NCBI RefSeq assembly: GCF_013374995.1
Contig: NZ_CP056030.1
Location: 2,016,501-2,080,500 of the forward strand
Length of the DNA: 64,000 bases
Origin: Pseudomonas eucalypticola
GTDB lineage: Bacteria; Pseudomonadota; Gammaproteobacteria; Pseudomonadales; Pseudomonadaceae
Direction of reading: 5' to 3'
A program made the translations under genes and the position numbers. A model generated the notes under the pieces. The model was not told the origin of the DNA. It saw only the letters and a program-made list of their open reading frames with translations, and made no database searches. Below are positions 30,701 to 42,662 of this stretch, piece by piece (positions within the stretch are counted from its first letter, which is position 1; each line of letters begins with the position of its first letter).

Positions 30701-32389
30701 CTGAGCAAGCGGTTGGACCAGTGGGTGTCGGCCGGCAAGACGCTCTACGGCAAAAATACCCCGCAGGCGCTGAACCGTGCCAACGTAGCGCAGGAAATCA
30801 CCCGCGCGGCGCGGCGCGTCACCCCCAGGGTGGTCACCCATGCAGGCATGCGGGTGGGGTTCGAGTTGAACCTCACGGGCATGCGCCTGGATGGGCTGCC
30901 ACCGCTGGAGACCGATTTCAGCCACATCAAAAGCCTGCTCCTGCAATCCACCGGTCTCTCGGGCGAGGGCCCCACGGCGTTCCTGGAGCAGTTCAGCGAG
31001 CTGCGTCACTTGAACCTGAGGCGCAACGAGTTGACGGCACTGCCCCCGGCGGTCGGTAAAATGTCAGGACTGACCCGTTTGCACGTGAGTCAGAACCGTA
31101 TTGTCTGGAACGACGCCTGCGCCGTGACGCTCAACCCGCTCACCCGGTTGCGCGACCTCGACCTGGGGTTCAACCCCCTGGGCAGAACCCCTGACCTGGC
31201 CAGCCTGCAGGCGCTGCGCGGGGTCAGACTGCCTGGCACGGGCCTGGAAGACTACCCGGTCAGCGTGCTGCGGCTGCCCGAAATGAGCGTCTTGGACTTG
31301 CGGCACAACCGCTTGGGTACGTTGCCCGCCGAGGTGCTGGCGCCGTTCGCCGAACAGACCGAGACGGTCAGGCGCATCAACCGGGAAACCCATCTGGAGG
31401 GCAACCCGTTGAGCGCGCCCACCCTGGATGCCCTGCGTGACCAGTACACGGTCACGGGCAATCGTTTCGGCCTGGCTTCGTTTACCGCCCCTGCGCCTGT
31501 CGCGCCGGGTACCGAAGGCGTCGCGCGGTGGCTGCAGGGCGTGTCGGGCACCGAGCACGAGGGCTTGATGGCGAAGTGGCAAGCGTTGCGCGCCGAACCG
31601 GGCGGCAATGCGTTCTTTCAGGTGTTCGATGAGCTGGCCGAATCCAGCGACTTCCGGCAGGCCGAGACCTACACGGACCTGCGCGATCGAGTGTGGAAGA
31701 TGATCGAGGCGGCCACCCACAACACCGAACTGCGCGAGACGCTGTTCACGGAAGCAGCCCATGGCACGACATGCGGCGATGGTGCGTCACTGCTGTTCAG
31801 TGTGCTGCAGGTGCGTACGCTGGTGTTCGAAGCGTCCCGGGGCGTGACCGGCGAGGCCCGGCAGTTGCAGCTGTTGAAGTTGGCAAAGGGGCTGTTCCGC
31901 CTCGACGAGGTGGACAAGGCGGCGTTTGCCGACGTGCGCGGCCGCACCACGACACCGGACGTGGCCGAGGTACAGTTGGTCTACCGCACCCGCTTGGCCG
32001 ATACGCTGGACCTGCCGGGGCAGCCCAAGGGCATGCGGTTTGCCCGTACCGCGGATGTAACCGAACAAGCCATTGCCACTGCCCAGGCGAACATTCTGGC
32101 CATGGATGGCACCCCGGCGATGGTCGAGTCGGTGGCGGCACGTGACTTCTGGGCCGCCAACCTGCGCAGCGTCAAGGCCAATGAAGCACGCTTCAGCGCC
32201 CATGACACCACCTACGTCAACCTGGTGACCGCGCTGCACACCGACGCCGAAGCGGGGGCATTCAATAGCGGCCGCTACCTGAAAAAGGTCGAGCAAATGG
32301 TGGCCCGGCGCGATGCGGCGGAAAAGCGCCTCGTGCTGGAATTGACCCAGGAGGTGTTTGACCGGGAGGTACAGGTCACAGAGCTGTAG
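27728..32389 (+). CDS. LRR protein with C-terminal NEL E3 ubiquitin-ligase domain (putative effector)
   Basis: 1553-aa protein. The long N-terminal region (to about residue 900) matches the domain seen before NEL domains in Pseudomonas (DUF6543, from memory) and holds two hydrophobic stretches near 441-465 and 494-506. Leucine-rich repeats span about 1046-1215 (LRHLNLRRNELTALPPAVGK, LRDLDLGFNPLG). The last ~310 residues follow the IpaH/SspH NEL fold: ELRETLFTEAAHGTTCGDGA carries the catalytic Cys1349 in a CxD motif (Asp1351), then KLAKGLFRLDEVDKAA. NEL proteins transfer ubiquitin in host cells after secretion. ATG at 27728 has AGGAG 7 nt upstream. No signal peptide, chaperone or secretion genes are adjacent, so the secretion route and host target are unknown. 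Confidence 0.9.
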   Translation: MATTPDLPAAHPNTAFVLQRLPGWMTALDKPALDALGASLLSEQYLPGGQLATWFSQSSVTRQHALLASQKVRARARAAVSAALGEFKGVMAFAEPLLNERLTRVCGRAVNVHETLLVQVREQASWLGSAVSRTPLEQSLLLAALHNFNPDQVFDPNSGLVTRGGYTIDYVPAPSPARPLPPNTGDQSGDFSDLVPEAVDFPVFQFNPDSKLPITPQVFARECRDLDIGQQYQHYLDRVLLPASVRTTLVAARAAELACLRQVALLKGDIDAATFAMFDQVLEGKPLLREGLPMQAVRLELLQAVLHDVVVFKPATSTAATQPCIVWMPGDSQAPLRQYASAGDFTTALANRLRDPAYRREFLDRVGMASRPDFLQRLTAQLARERVTLGGFTAALPVPLLEHLHDRHMAWLRGEAACLAIPTARVDYLATLDRWEGYLQSGINVLNLAALFVPGLGQVMLPIIAAQAMGELYHGLADLADHHLESGWEHLGGLALNLVVGVVAHQSVKFYGSINPFVEDLVPVELADGSQRLWYPDITAYASELELQPQWLPDAQGLYERDGAAYVALDGRLYLTDVNARTGERVICRPGDPQAYRPPVTSDGRGTWTHQGESPLRWSRARLLQRITPQAAALSDVELEQALSITGEDEAVLRQAVVEGSPPPLEFSDTVARLAAARRVERLVACVRDGQAIPEGWPVPLEVLVEHPRWPSTLVLRLFEGNEPWGVSTDYGEVGNPAARWVSLVRADLASGERMGALLDGLGDSACDALLGHVGSRGRAARVEGLQALLAEQLEGRRPELLPAMVPTEMVPQAPGSEALGRDFPSLESAQQRALIEGATFEELERLKAGRVPLRMAEEARVLLRERRINRAIAGVFQPALANADSVVLNEAWGSTPPAGTIDRNQVATLLGIQRGRQGGFNSPVRVGARIGYPASGRGRLPSFDADLVAGVGELYPNLETTEIFDMLTALERPQPQLRAWLQGKRSELKRLSKRLDQWVSAGKTLYGKNTPQALNRANVAQEITRAARRVTPRVVTHAGMRVGFELNLTGMRLDGLPPLETDFSHIKSLLLQSTGLSGEGPTAFLEQFSELRHLNLRRNELTALPPAVGKMSGLTRLHVSQNRIVWNDACAVTLNPLTRLRDLDLGFNPLGRTPDLASLQALRGVRLPGTGLEDYPVSVLRLPEMSVLDLRHNRLGTLPAEVLAPFAEQTETVRRINRETHLEGNPLSAPTLDALRDQYTVTGNRFGLASFTAPAPVAPGTEGVARWLQGVSGTEHEGLMAKWQALRAEPGGNAFFQVFDELAESSDFRQAETYTDLRDRVWKMIEAATHNTELRETLFTEAAHGTTCGDGASLLFSVLQVRTLVFEASRGVTGEARQLQLLKLAKGLFRLDEVDKAAFADVRGRTTTPDVAEVQLVYRTRLADTLDLPGQPKGMRFARTADVTEQAIATAQANILAMDGTPAMVESVAARDFWAANLRSVKANEARFSAHDTTYVNLVTALHTDAEAGAFNSGRYLKKVEQMVARRDAAEKRLVLELTQEVFDREVQVTEL

Positions 32390-32476
32390 GTCACCCGCGG
32401 CCTCTGTAGCGGCCAGGCCATGTCCAGCCTTACGCGGCCTGTAAAGCAGGCGTGACGACCATGGCCCCCCCCTGAA

Positions 32477-32509
32477 ACGACAAACCCCGCCGAGGCGGGG
32501 TTTGTCGTT
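32477..32509. terminator. bidirectional terminator between the NEL gene and nuoN
   Basis: AACGACAAACCCCGCC, loop, GGCGGGGTTTGTCGTT: a perfect stem of about 15 bp lying between convergent genes, 15 bp past the nuoN stop. It can serve both transcripts. Confidence 0.9.
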
Positions 32510-32523
32510 CATCCGGCGGTGGG

Positions 32524-33993
32524 TCAGCCGATCAGTTGAAACCCGGCATGCTGCACCAGGTCCAGCAGCGGTTGCGGGTAGATACCCAGGGCGAACGCCA
32601 GCAGGGCGATGGCCAGCAGCATCACGCCGCCGGTACGCTGTTCCCAGTTGAACGGTGCATCGTGGCGACGCAGGTTCGGTTCGATCAGGTACAGGGTCAC
32701 CATCACGCGCAGGTAGTAGAACACGCCGATGGCGCTACCGATCACCAGCGAGCCGGTCAGCCACCACAGTTGCGATTGCACGCCAGTGGCGATGATGTAG
32801 AACTTGCCGATGAAGCCGGCGGTCAGCGGAATACCCGCCAGCGACAGCATCATCACGGTCAGCACTGCCGTCAGGTACGGACGGCGCCAGAACAGGCCGC
32901 GGTATTCGTACAGGGCGTCGGCATCACGGCCGTTGTAGGGCGAGGACATCAGGGTGATCACGCCAAAGGCGCCCAGGCTGGTGATCACGTAGGTCACCAG
33001 GTACACACCGATGGCTTCCAGCGCCAGGCCCTTGCTGGCCACCAGGGCAATCAGCAGGTAGCCGAAGTGGGCGATGGAGGAAAAGCCCAGCAGGCGCTTG
33101 AGGTTGGTCTGGGTCACGGCCAACAGGTTGCCGATCAGGATCGACGCCACGGCAATGACCTCCAGCACGGTGGTCAGCACACCGCTGCTGGCCGCTGGCG
33201 ACAGTTGGAACAGACGCACGACGACCGCGAACACCGCTACCTTGCTGGCGGTGGCCAGGAAGGCCGCCACCGGCGCAGGGGCGCCTTCGTAGACGTCCGG
33301 CGTCCACAGGTGGAAGGGCACCAGCGACAGCTTGAACGCCAGGCCCACGAACATCATCGCCAGGCCCAGGGAGGCCAGGCTGGTGGGCTTGCCGGTGGCG
33401 GCCAGGGCGCGGCCGATTTCGGCGAACTGCAGGCTGCCGGCGTCAGCGTAGAGCAAGGCCATGCCGAACAGCAGGAACGCCGAACCAGCGGCCGACAGCA
33501 CCATGTACTTGATACCCGCTTCCAGCGACCGCTTGTTGAAGAAGGCGTAGGCGATCAGGCCATACACCGGCACCGACAGCAGCTCCAGGCCGATGAACAG
33601 GCTCGACAGGTGCTGCGCGCTGACCAGTACCATGCCACCGGCCGAAGCCATCAGGATCAGCAGGTACAGTTCTTCGCGGTTGCCCGGGTAGCCCGAGCCA
33701 CCGTCGCCCAGGTAGGCGTGGGCCAGGGTCACGCACGCCAGGGTGGCGACCAGGATCAGGGCAATGTACAGGCAGGCGAAATGGTCGATCTGGATCAGCG
33801 AGGTGACGCTGATGGGCGACACCTTGAGGGCCGGCAGCACCGACAACAGGGCCAGGTTCAGCCCCGCCACCGACAGCAGGAAGGTTTGCGAGTGATTGCG
33901 CCGCCAGGCGATCGCCAGCATTACCACCACGACGGTGAGGCTGGTGATCAGCAGCGGTGCAAGCGCGATAAAGTGTTGAAGGGTCAGGTCCAT
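32524..33993 (-). CDS. nuoN: NADH-quinone oxidoreductase subunit N
   Basis: 489-aa polytopic membrane subunit of complex I and one of the three antiporter-like proton channels. It carries about 14 hydrophobic helices, the proton-transfer lysine region [12 protein letters not shown] and the [18 protein letters not shown] helix typical of ND2. The start [15 protein letters not shown] at 33993 gives a 7-bp gap to nuoM; a longer frame to 34104 would overlap nuoM. Last gene of the operon, followed by the terminator at 32477. Confidence 0.97.
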   Translation of the reverse strand: MDLTLQHFIALAPLLITSLTVVVVMLAIAWRRNHSQTFLLSVAGLNLALLSVLPALKVSPISVTSLIQIDHFACLYIALILVATLACVTLAHAYLGDGGSGYPGNREELYLLILMASAGGMVLVSAQHLSSLFIGLELLSVPVYGLIAYAFFNKRSLEAGIKYMVLSAAGSAFLLFGMALLYADAGSLQFAEIGRALAATGKPTSLASLGLAMMFVGLAFKLSLVPFHLWTPDVYEGAPAPVAAFLATASKVAVFAVVVRLFQLSPAASSGVLTTVLEVIAVASILIGNLLAVTQTNLKRLLGFSSIAHFGYLLIALVASKGLALEAIGVYLVTYVITSLGAFGVITLMSSPYNGRDADALYEYRGLFWRRPYLTAVLTVMMLSLAGIPLTAGFIGKFYIIATGVQSQLWWLTGSLVIGSAIGVFYYLRVMVTLYLIEPNLRRHDAPFNWEQRTGGVMLLAIALLAFALGIYPQPLLDLVQHAGFQLIG

Positions 33994-34000
33994 AGCGCTC

Positions 34001-35533
34001 TTACCGGGCCGAAGCGAGTTGAGTGAAAGCGGTGCCGAACCATTGCTGGACACCGGCCATGGTGGCGGCCGAAGTGTCCAGGAACGGTTGCGGATAGACG
34101 CCAAGCAATACCAGCAGGGCCGCCAGGCCCAGCACCATGATCAGTTCGCGGTTGTCCATGCCGGCCAGCACGGTGTCGGATTTCGACGGACCGAAGTAGG
34201 CGCGGTGGATCATGATCAGCGAGTACACCGAGCCGAACACCAGGCCGAAGGTGGCAATGATGATGACCACCGGGGCAATCGGGAAGCTGCCGATCAGAAT
34301 CAGGAACTCGCCGACGAAGTTGCCGGTGCCCGGCAAGCCCAGCGACGCAGCAGCGAAGAACAGGCTGATGGCCGGCAGGTAGGCGATGCGTGACCACAGG
34401 CCGCCCATTTCGCGCATGTCACGGGTGTGCAGGCGCTCGTACAGTTGGCCGCTGAGGATAAACAGTGCCGCCGCCGACAGGCCGTGGGCGAGCATCTGTA
34501 CCACCGCGCCTTGCAGCGCTTGCTGGGAACCGGAGTAGATGCCGATCAGCACGAAGCCCATGTGCGAGACGCTGGAGAAGGCGATCAGGCGCTTGATGTC
34601 GGTCTGCGCGAACGCCAGGAAGGCGCCGTAGAAGATCCCGATCAGGCCCAGGGTCATGGCAATGGGCGCGAACTCTGCCGAGGCGTGCGGGAACAGCGGC
34701 AGGGCAAAGCGCAGCAGGCCGTAGGCCGCCGTCTTCAGCAGGATACCGGCCAAGTCCACGGAACCGGCGGTCGGCGCCTGGGCGTGGGCGTCAGGCAGCC
34801 AGCTGTGGAACGGCACGACCGGCAGCTTCACCGCGAAGGCGATGAAGAAGCCCAGCATCAGCAGGTATTCCACGCCGTGTGGCAGCTTGGCCTTGAGCAG
34901 GTCGGCGTAGTTGAAGGTCATCACGCCGGTGTTGCTGTAGTTGAACAGCACCAGGCCCAGGATCGCCACCAGCATGATCAGGCCGCTGGCCTGGGTGAAG
35001 ATGAAGAACTTGGTGGCCGCGTAGATACGGGTTTTCTTGCCGTCCGCCGAGCTGTGACCCCAGAGCGCGATGAGGAAATACATCGGCACCAGCATCATTT
35101 CCCAGAAGAAGAAGAACAGGAACAGGTCCAGGGCCAGGAACACCCCGACCACGCCGCCCAGGATCCACATCAGGTTGAGGTGGAAGAAGCCGACGTGGCG
35201 CTGGATCTCTTTCCAGGAACACAGGACCGAGAGCACACCCAGCAGGCCGGTGAGCAGGATCATCAGCAGCGACAGGCCGTCCAGGCCCAGGTGCACGCTG
35301 ATGCCGAAGCGCTCGATCCACTGGACCTTGAACTCGTAGGCCCACGCCGGGGCGGCGCCCGGGGCAGGGGACAGATGGTAGTCACCGTGGGCCCACAGCC
35401 AGAGGCCGATGGCAAGTTCCAGGGACATGGTCAGCAACGCGATCCAGCGTGGCAGGGTGGCGCCGGAGCGCTCACCCAGCCAGCACAGAAGGCCGCCGAT
35501 AAAGGGGATCAGGATCAGCCAGGGCAAAATCAT
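34001..35533 (-). CDS. nuoM: NADH-quinone oxidoreductase subunit M
   Basis: 510-aa antiporter-like membrane subunit. Hallmarks include [13 protein letters not shown] with the conserved Glu of helix 5, the channel helix [19 protein letters not shown], and [17 protein letters not shown]. Part of the distal proton-pumping arm, between nuoL and nuoN. Confidence 0.97.
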   Translation of the reverse strand: MILPWLILIPFIGGLLCWLGERSGATLPRWIALLTMSLELAIGLWLWAHGDYHLSPAPGAAPAWAYEFKVQWIERFGISVHLGLDGLSLLMILLTGLLGVLSVLCSWKEIQRHVGFFHLNLMWILGGVVGVFLALDLFLFFFFWEMMLVPMYFLIALWGHSSADGKKTRIYAATKFFIFTQASGLIMLVAILGLVLFNYSNTGVMTFNYADLLKAKLPHGVEYLLMLGFFIAFAVKLPVVPFHSWLPDAHAQAPTAGSVDLAGILLKTAAYGLLRFALPLFPHASAEFAPIAMTLGLIGIFYGAFLAFAQTDIKRLIAFSSVSHMGFVLIGIYSGSQQALQGAVVQMLAHGLSAAALFILSGQLYERLHTRDMREMGGLWSRIAYLPAISLFFAAASLGLPGTGNFVGEFLILIGSFPIAPVVIIIATFGLVFGSVYSLIMIHRAYFGPSKSDTVLAGMDNRELIMVLGLAALLVLLGVYPQPFLDTSAATMAGVQQWFGTAFTQLASAR

Positions 35534-35572
35534 GACGGGCTCAATTCCTTTCGCAAAGTCGCAAGGTTCATA

Positions 35573-37422
<1,850 letters not shown>

Positions 37423-37426
<4 letters not shown>

Positions 37427-37731
37427 CCGCGCATCTCACTGGCAGCGTCGATATCAAGCGTGTGGAAGCGGCGGTACAGCTGCAGCAGGATCGCCAGGCC
37501 GATACTGGCCTCGGCGGCTGCCAGGGTGATGACCAGGATGAACATGATCTGCCCATCCGGCTGCGCCCAGCGTGCACCGGCCACGACGAACGCCAGCGCA
37601 GCGGCGTTCATCATGATTTCCAGGCTCATCAATACGAAGAGGATGTTGCGGCGTACCATCACGCCCATGAGGCCCAGGCAGAACAGCACACCGGCGACGG
37701 CCAGGCCGTGTTCCAGAGGAATCGATGACAT
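37423..37731 (-). CDS. nuoK: NADH-quinone oxidoreductase subunit K
   Basis: 102-aa three-helix membrane subunit. Both conserved membrane glutamates are visible: one in [11 protein letters not shown] and one in [11 protein letters not shown]. The gap to nuoJ is 3 bp. Confidence 0.97.
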
Positions 37732-37734
37732 GGT

Positions 37735-38235
37735 TTACTCCTTCGCCTCGTTGCGGCCCAGGTGGAAGGCGGTGACCACGGCGGCCAGCAGCAGCATCGA
37801 GGCCAGTTCAACCACCAGCAGGTAAGGGCCGAACAGGCTGATGCCCACGGCCTTGGCGCTCACGGTTTCCTGGCCGATGGCAGCGCCAGTCGGTTCGGCG
37901 AACAACACGTAGCACAGTTCGAACAGCAGCATGCCGGCCAGGAAGATCGGCCCGGCCCAGATGCCCGGCTTCAGCCAGCCCCGTTCCTGCAGCACCGACG
38001 CTGGGCCCAGGTTGAGCATCATCACCACGAAGACGAACAGCACCATGATGGCGCCGGCGTAGACGATCACCTCCAGCACCCCGGCGAACGGTGCGCCGAG
38101 GCTGAAGAAGGTCATGGACACGGCGATCAGCGAAATGATCAGGTAGAGCAGCGCGTGCACGGGGTTGGTGTTGGTGATCACCCTGAAGGTGGACACCACG
38201 GCGACTCCGGCTGCGAAATAGAAAGCGAATTCCAT
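37735..38235 (-). CDS. nuoJ: NADH-quinone oxidoreductase subunit J
   Basis: 166-aa five-helix membrane subunit that carries the pi-bulge helix of complex [21 protein letters not shown] is followed by [20 protein letters not shown]. Lies 9 bp from nuoI and 3 bp from nuoK. Confidence 0.97.
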   Translation of the reverse strand: MEFAFYFAAGVAVVSTFRVITNTNPVHALLYLIISLIAVSMTFFSLGAPFAGVLEVIVYAGAIMVLFVFVVMMLNLGPASVLQERGWLKPGIWAGPIFLAGMLLFELCYVLFAEPTGAAIGQETVSAKAVGISLFGPYLLVVELASMLLLAAVVTAFHLGRNEAKE

Positions 38236-38244
38236 CTTTCTTCC

Positions 38245-38793
38245 TTAAGGGAGCAAGCTCTTCACGTTGATCGGCTCGGCTTCGTTCTGCGCGGCGCCCT
38301 TCGGCTTGCCGGCAACGGCCATCCCTGCAACGCGATAGAAGTTGTAGTCAGGGTTCTTGCCGGGGCCGGAGATCAGCAGATCTTCTTTCTCGTACACCAG
38401 GTCCTGACGCTTGAACTCGGCCATTTCGAAATCCGGGGTCAGCTGGATCGCGGTGGTCGGGCAGGCTTCCTCGCACAGGCCGCAGAAAATGCAGCGGGAG
38501 AAGTTGATGCGGAAGAAGTCCGGGTACCAGCGGCCGTCTTCGGTCTCGGCTTTCTGCAGCGAGATGCAACCCACCGGGCAGGCCACGGCGCACAGGTTGC
38601 AGGCCACGCAGCGCTCTTCGCCGTCGGGGTCGCGGGTCAGCACGATACGGCCGCGGTAGCGCGGCGGCAGGTACACGGCTTCTTCGGGGTACTGCAGGGT
38701 GTCACGCTTGCGGAAGCCATGGCCGAAAACCATCACCAGGCTGCGCAGTTGGGTACCCGTACCCTTAACGATGTCACCAATATATTTGAACAT
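38245..38793 (-). CDS. nuoI: NADH-quinone oxidoreductase subunit I
   Basis: 182-aa peripheral-arm ferredoxin subunit carrying two [4Fe-4S] clusters (N6a, N6b). The ligand motifs are [15 protein letters not shown] and [15 protein letters not shown], both intact. It relays electrons from NuoG to the NuoB cluster N2. Confidence 0.97.
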   Translation of the reverse strand: MFKYIGDIVKGTGTQLRSLVMVFGHGFRKRDTLQYPEEAVYLPPRYRGRIVLTRDPDGEERCVACNLCAVACPVGCISLQKAETEDGRWYPDFFRINFSRCIFCGLCEEACPTTAIQLTPDFEMAEFKRQDLVYEKEDLLISGPGKNPDYNFYRVAGMAVAGKPKGAAQNEAEPINVKSLLP

Positions 38794-38804
38794 GGGTCAA
38801 ATCC

Positions 38805-39812
38805 TCACTGGGCCGCAACAGCTGGCGTGTTCAACAACACGAGCGCAGCGGTCACCAGCAAATTGATCAGGGTCAGCGGCAGGCAGAATTTCCAGCTGAA
38901 ATCCATCACCTGGTCATACCGTGGGCGCGGAATGGACGCGCGCAGCAGGATGAAGATCATGATGAAAAACGCGGTCTTCAAGGCGAACCATAGGAACGAC
39001 AGTTGCGGCAGGATATCGAACGGGCCGTGCCAGCCACCGAAGAACAAGGTCACCAGCAGCGCCGAGATCATGATGATGCCGATGTACTCGCCCACGAAGA
39101 ACATGCCCCATTTCATGCCGGCGTATTCGATGTGGTAGCCGTCGGCCAATTCCTGTTCCGCTTCCGGCTGGTCGAAGGGGTGACGGTGAGTCACTGCCAC
39201 GCCGGCGACGAAGAAGGTGCAGAAGCCGAAGAACTGCGGAATGATGAACCACAGGTGCTGGGACTGGTATTCAACGATGTCGCGCATGTTGAACGAGCCC
39301 ACCTGCACCACGATGCCCATCAGCGCCAGGCCCATGAACACTTCGTACGACACGGTCTGGGCCGAGGCCCGCAGGCTGCCCAGCAACGCGTACTTGTTGT
39401 TCGACGACCAGCCGGCGAACAGTACGGCGTATACCGACAGGCCGGCCATGGCGAAGAAGAATAGCAGGCCGATGTTCAGGTCGGCGATGCCCCAGGTGGG
39501 GGTGATCGGGATGATGGCGAAGGCGATCAGCAAGGCACTCATGGCCACCACCGGCGCCAGGGTGAAGATCACCCGGTCGACGAAGGGTGGGTTCCAGTCT
39601 TCCTTGAAGAACATCTTCAGCATGTCGGCGGCGATCTGGAACATGCCGAACGGGCCGACACGGTTCGGACCGTAGCGGTCCTGCCACCAACCCAGCAAGC
39701 GCCGCTCGATGAAGCTGAGCAGCGCACCGCAGACCACCACGGCCAGCATGATCACCAGGGCCTTCACGACAGCAATGATGATGTCGATCACTTCAGGGGT
39801 GAACCAGGTCAT
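38805..39812 (-). CDS. nuoH: NADH-quinone oxidoreductase subunit H
   Basis: 335-aa membrane subunit at the junction of the two arms, forming much of the quinone chamber. It has eight or so helices and the conserved [20 protein letters not shown] and [20 protein letters not shown] loops. The start overlaps the nuoG stop by 4 nt. Confidence 0.97.
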   Translation of the reverse strand: MTWFTPEVIDIIIAVVKALVIMLAVVVCGALLSFIERRLLGWWQDRYGPNRVGPFGMFQIAADMLKMFFKEDWNPPFVDRVIFTLAPVVAMSALLIAFAIIPITPTWGIADLNIGLLFFFAMAGLSVYAVLFAGWSSNNKYALLGSLRASAQTVSYEVFMGLALMGIVVQVGSFNMRDIVEYQSQHLWFIIPQFFGFCTFFVAGVAVTHRHPFDQPEAEQELADGYHIEYAGMKWGMFFVGEYIGIIMISALLVTLFFGGWHGPFDILPQLSFLWFALKTAFFIMIFILLRASIPRPRYDQVMDFSWKFCLPLTLINLLVTAALVLLNTPAVAAQ

Positions 39813-42520
39813 TGTGCTGCCTCCTGCAGGCCATCAACGGTGGCGCCGGCGAATGCAGGCGGGATACCGGCCAGGCCGGCGGGCAGGGCGACGAGGCCGG
39901 CGCCCAGTTCCTCGTTGATGCGCAGCGGCAGGCGCAGGGCCACGCCGGCGACGTTCAGGCTGAGCAGGGCGCCGTCGTTGACGCCCAGGCGGTCGGCTTC
40001 GCTCTTCGCCACGCTGACATAGGCGGGTTGGATGCGTTCCTGCACCGGGGCTGCGCGGGACGAGTTTTCCTCGGAACCGAACAGGTGGTGCACGGGCACG
40101 GCGGTCCAGGTGCCACGGGCCGGGGCGAAGGCGCCCGGAATGGCGGTGAACCAGTTCAGGTTGTCGCCCTGGGTTTCGATCAGGCGGGTGCCCGGGTCAC
40201 CGGCACGCAGGTGGCCCCCCACTTCGTCTTGGAACTTGTTCCAGGCCTGTGGCGAGTTCCAGCCCGGCGACCAGGCGAACGGCACCTGTTGGCGCGGCTC
40301 GACGGAGCCCGAGTAACCTTCCATGGAGAAGGCGAACGCGGTGTCCTTGTCCTGGGAGGTGCGCGGTTCGTGCACGCTGATGTTGGCGCGCATGGCGGTG
40401 CGGCCGCTATAGCGCAGCGGTTCACGGGCCAGTTTCAGGCCCTTGATGCGGAACGCCGCCGATGGCGCGGCCTCGACGATGCGCGCCAGGGCTGGCTTGC
40501 TGTTGGCCACGGCCTGGGTCACCTGGTCCAGCTGGGTGAATTCGACCATGCGGTCCAACAGCGTGCTGCGCAGGGCATGCAGCCAGCGCCAGCCTTCGTG
40601 GATCAGGTTGCTGGCGTCCAGGTAAGCCGGGTCGAACACCTGGAAGAAGCGCTGGGCGCGGCCTTCCTGGCTGACCAGGGTGCCGTCGCCTTCGGCGAAG
40701 CTGGCCGCTGGCAGTACCAGGTGGGCGCGTTCGGCGGTGGCGGTCAGCTGGTGGTCGGCAACGATCACCACCTTGGCGGCGTTCAGGGCGGCGTCCACCT
40801 TGGCGGCCGGCAGGCGGGTGTACAGGTCGTTTTCGAGGATCACCAGGGCATCGGCGCGGCCTTCGATCACGGCGTCCAGCGCCTCGTCGACCGACTCGCC
40901 GCCCATCATGGCCAGGCCCAGGCTGTTGGCCTCGGGCACCACCAGGCTCAGGGAGCCTTGCTTGCCGGCCAGGTGCAGGGCCTTGGCGATGTTGCCGGCG
41001 GCTTCGATCAGCGCGCTGGAGCCCAGGGAGGTACCGGAAACGATCAGTGGGCGCTTGGCCTTGAGCAGCGCGTCGGCGATGCGTTGGGCCAGTTCCAGGG
41101 CCTCGGCGTCCAGGCCGCTGACGGCCGGGGCGCTGGCGTCCAGGGCGTGGGCCACGGCAAAGCCGATGCGGGCCAGGTCGTCGGGCGCGGCGTGCACGCA
41201 CTCTTCGGCCACGTCATCGAGCTTGGTCTCGCTGAGGCTGGCGATGAACAGCGGGTGCAGCGCGTGCTGGCCGATATTCTTCACCGCGGCGTCCAGCCAA
41301 GGCTGCACGCGCATGGCGTCGGCCATTTCCTCGGCCTTGCCCTTGACCGACTGGCGCAGGGACAGGGCCAGGCGCGCGGCGGTCTGGGTCAGGTCTTCGC
41401 CGAGGACGAAGATGGCGTCGTGGTCTTCCACTTCGCGCAGGCTCGGGATCGGCAGCGGGCTGTTTTTCAGCACGTCCAGCACCAGGCGGATGCGACCCAG
41501 TTCAGCGGCTTCGATACCGCTGTAGAAGTGCTCGCCACCCACCAGTTCCAGCAGCGCGTAGTTGCTTTCCAGGCTGGCACGGGGCGAACCGATGCCGACG
41601 ATGTTGCGACCACGCAGCAGTTCGGCGGCCTTGTCCAGGGCAGCGTCCAGGCCCAGCTTCTGCTGGCCCAGCAGCGGCTGGCGCGGGCGGTCCTTGCGGT
41701 TCACGTAGCCGTAGCCGAAACGGCCACGGTCGCACAGGAAGTACTGGTTCACCGAGCCGTTGTAGCGGTTCTCGATGCGGCGCAGCTCACCGTAGCGTTC
41801 GCCGGGGCTGATGTTGCAGCCACTGGAGCAGCCGTGGCAGATACTGGGGGCGAACTGCATGTCCCACTTGCGGTTGTAGCGCTCGGAGTGGGTCTTGTCG
41901 GTGAACACACCGGTGGGGCACACCTCGGTGAGGTTGCCCGAGAACTCGCTTTCCAGCACGCCGTCTTCGACGCGGCCGAAGTACACGTTGTCGTGGGCGC
42001 CGTACACGCCCAGGTCGGTGCCGCCGGCGTAGTCTTTATAGAAGCGCACGCAACGGTAGCAGGCGATGCAGCGGTTCATCTCGTGGGCGATGAACGGGCC
42101 GAGCTCCTGGTTCTGGTGCGTGCGCTTGGTGAAACGGTAGCGCCGCTCGTTGTGACCGGTCATCACGGTCATGTCCTGCAGGTGGCAATGGCCGCCTTCC
42201 TCGCACACCGGGCAGTCGTGCGGGTGGTTGGTCATCAGCCACTCGACGACGCTGGCGCGAAACGCCTTGGACTCTTCGTCGTCGATGGAAATCCAGGTGT
42301 TGTCGGTGGCGGGGGTCATGCAGGACATGACGATGCGACCGCGGGTGTCGTTCTCGTCGGTGTACTGCTTCACCGCGCACTGGCGACAGGCACCGACGCT
42401 ACCGAGTGCGGGGTGCCAGCAGAAATAGGGGATGTCGAGGCCCAGCGACAGACAGGCCTGTAACAGGTTGTCTGCGCCATCGACTTCGAGCGCTTTGCCG
42501 TCTACGTGGATAGTGGCCAT
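39809..42520 (-). CDS. nuoG: NADH-quinone oxidoreductase subunit G
   Basis: 903-aa peripheral-arm iron-sulfur subunit of the molybdopterin oxidoreductase type. N-terminal [2Fe-2S] ligands lie in [17 protein letters not shown], followed by the His-ligated cluster region [14 protein letters not shown] and CIACYRC. The extra N7 cluster motif [14 protein letters not shown] is present as in E. coli NuoG. The C-terminal half is a cofactor-free molybdopterin-like domain. Separated from nuoF by 142 bp that hold two hairpins. Confidence 0.96.
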   Translation of the reverse strand: MATIHVDGKALEVDGADNLLQACLSLGLDIPYFCWHPALGSVGACRQCAVKQYTDENDTRGRIVMSCMTPATDNTWISIDDEESKAFRASVVEWLMTNHPHDCPVCEEGGHCHLQDMTVMTGHNERRYRFTKRTHQNQELGPFIAHEMNRCIACYRCVRFYKDYAGGTDLGVYGAHDNVYFGRVEDGVLESEFSGNLTEVCPTGVFTDKTHSERYNRKWDMQFAPSICHGCSSGCNISPGERYGELRRIENRYNGSVNQYFLCDRGRFGYGYVNRKDRPRQPLLGQQKLGLDAALDKAAELLRGRNIVGIGSPRASLESNYALLELVGGEHFYSGIEAAELGRIRLVLDVLKNSPLPIPSLREVEDHDAIFVLGEDLTQTAARLALSLRQSVKGKAEEMADAMRVQPWLDAAVKNIGQHALHPLFIASLSETKLDDVAEECVHAAPDDLARIGFAVAHALDASAPAVSGLDAEALELAQRIADALLKAKRPLIVSGTSLGSSALIEAAGNIAKALHLAGKQGSLSLVVPEANSLGLAMMGGESVDEALDAVIEGRADALVILENDLYTRLPAAKVDAALNAAKVVIVADHQLTATAERAHLVLPAASFAEGDGTLVSQEGRAQRFFQVFDPAYLDASNLIHEGWRWLHALRSTLLDRMVEFTQLDQVTQAVANSKPALARIVEAAPSAAFRIKGLKLAREPLRYSGRTAMRANISVHEPRTSQDKDTAFAFSMEGYSGSVEPRQQVPFAWSPGWNSPQAWNKFQDEVGGHLRAGDPGTRLIETQGDNLNWFTAIPGAFAPARGTWTAVPVHHLFGSEENSSRAAPVQERIQPAYVSVAKSEADRLGVNDGALLSLNVAGVALRLPLRINEELGAGLVALPAGLAGIPPAFAGATVDGLQEAAQ

Positions 42521-42594
42521 GGTTCAAAGTTCTTCGTTGGCCCGCGTGGGCGGGCGTGGCTAATGGAAAGCTGTGTGCCGGCCCGAACGCTCGT

Positions 42595-42651
42595 CACAGG
42601 CGGACCTGTGGCAGGGCAGGGGGCAAGCGGCCGGTGGCACGGACCACCGGC
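42595..42651. promoter_or_regulatory. paired hairpins in the nuoF-nuoG gap
   Basis: Two successive stem-loops lie within the operon: CACAG-N6-CTGTG at about 42595-42611, and GCCGGTGG/CCACCGGC around a 6-nt loop at 42630-42651. Every other nuo junction is tight apart from nuoB-nuoCD, so this 142-bp spacer stands out. Roles in mRNA processing or partial termination are possible. No U-tract follows. Confidence 0.45.
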
Positions 42652-42662
42652 TTTGAGTCTTG

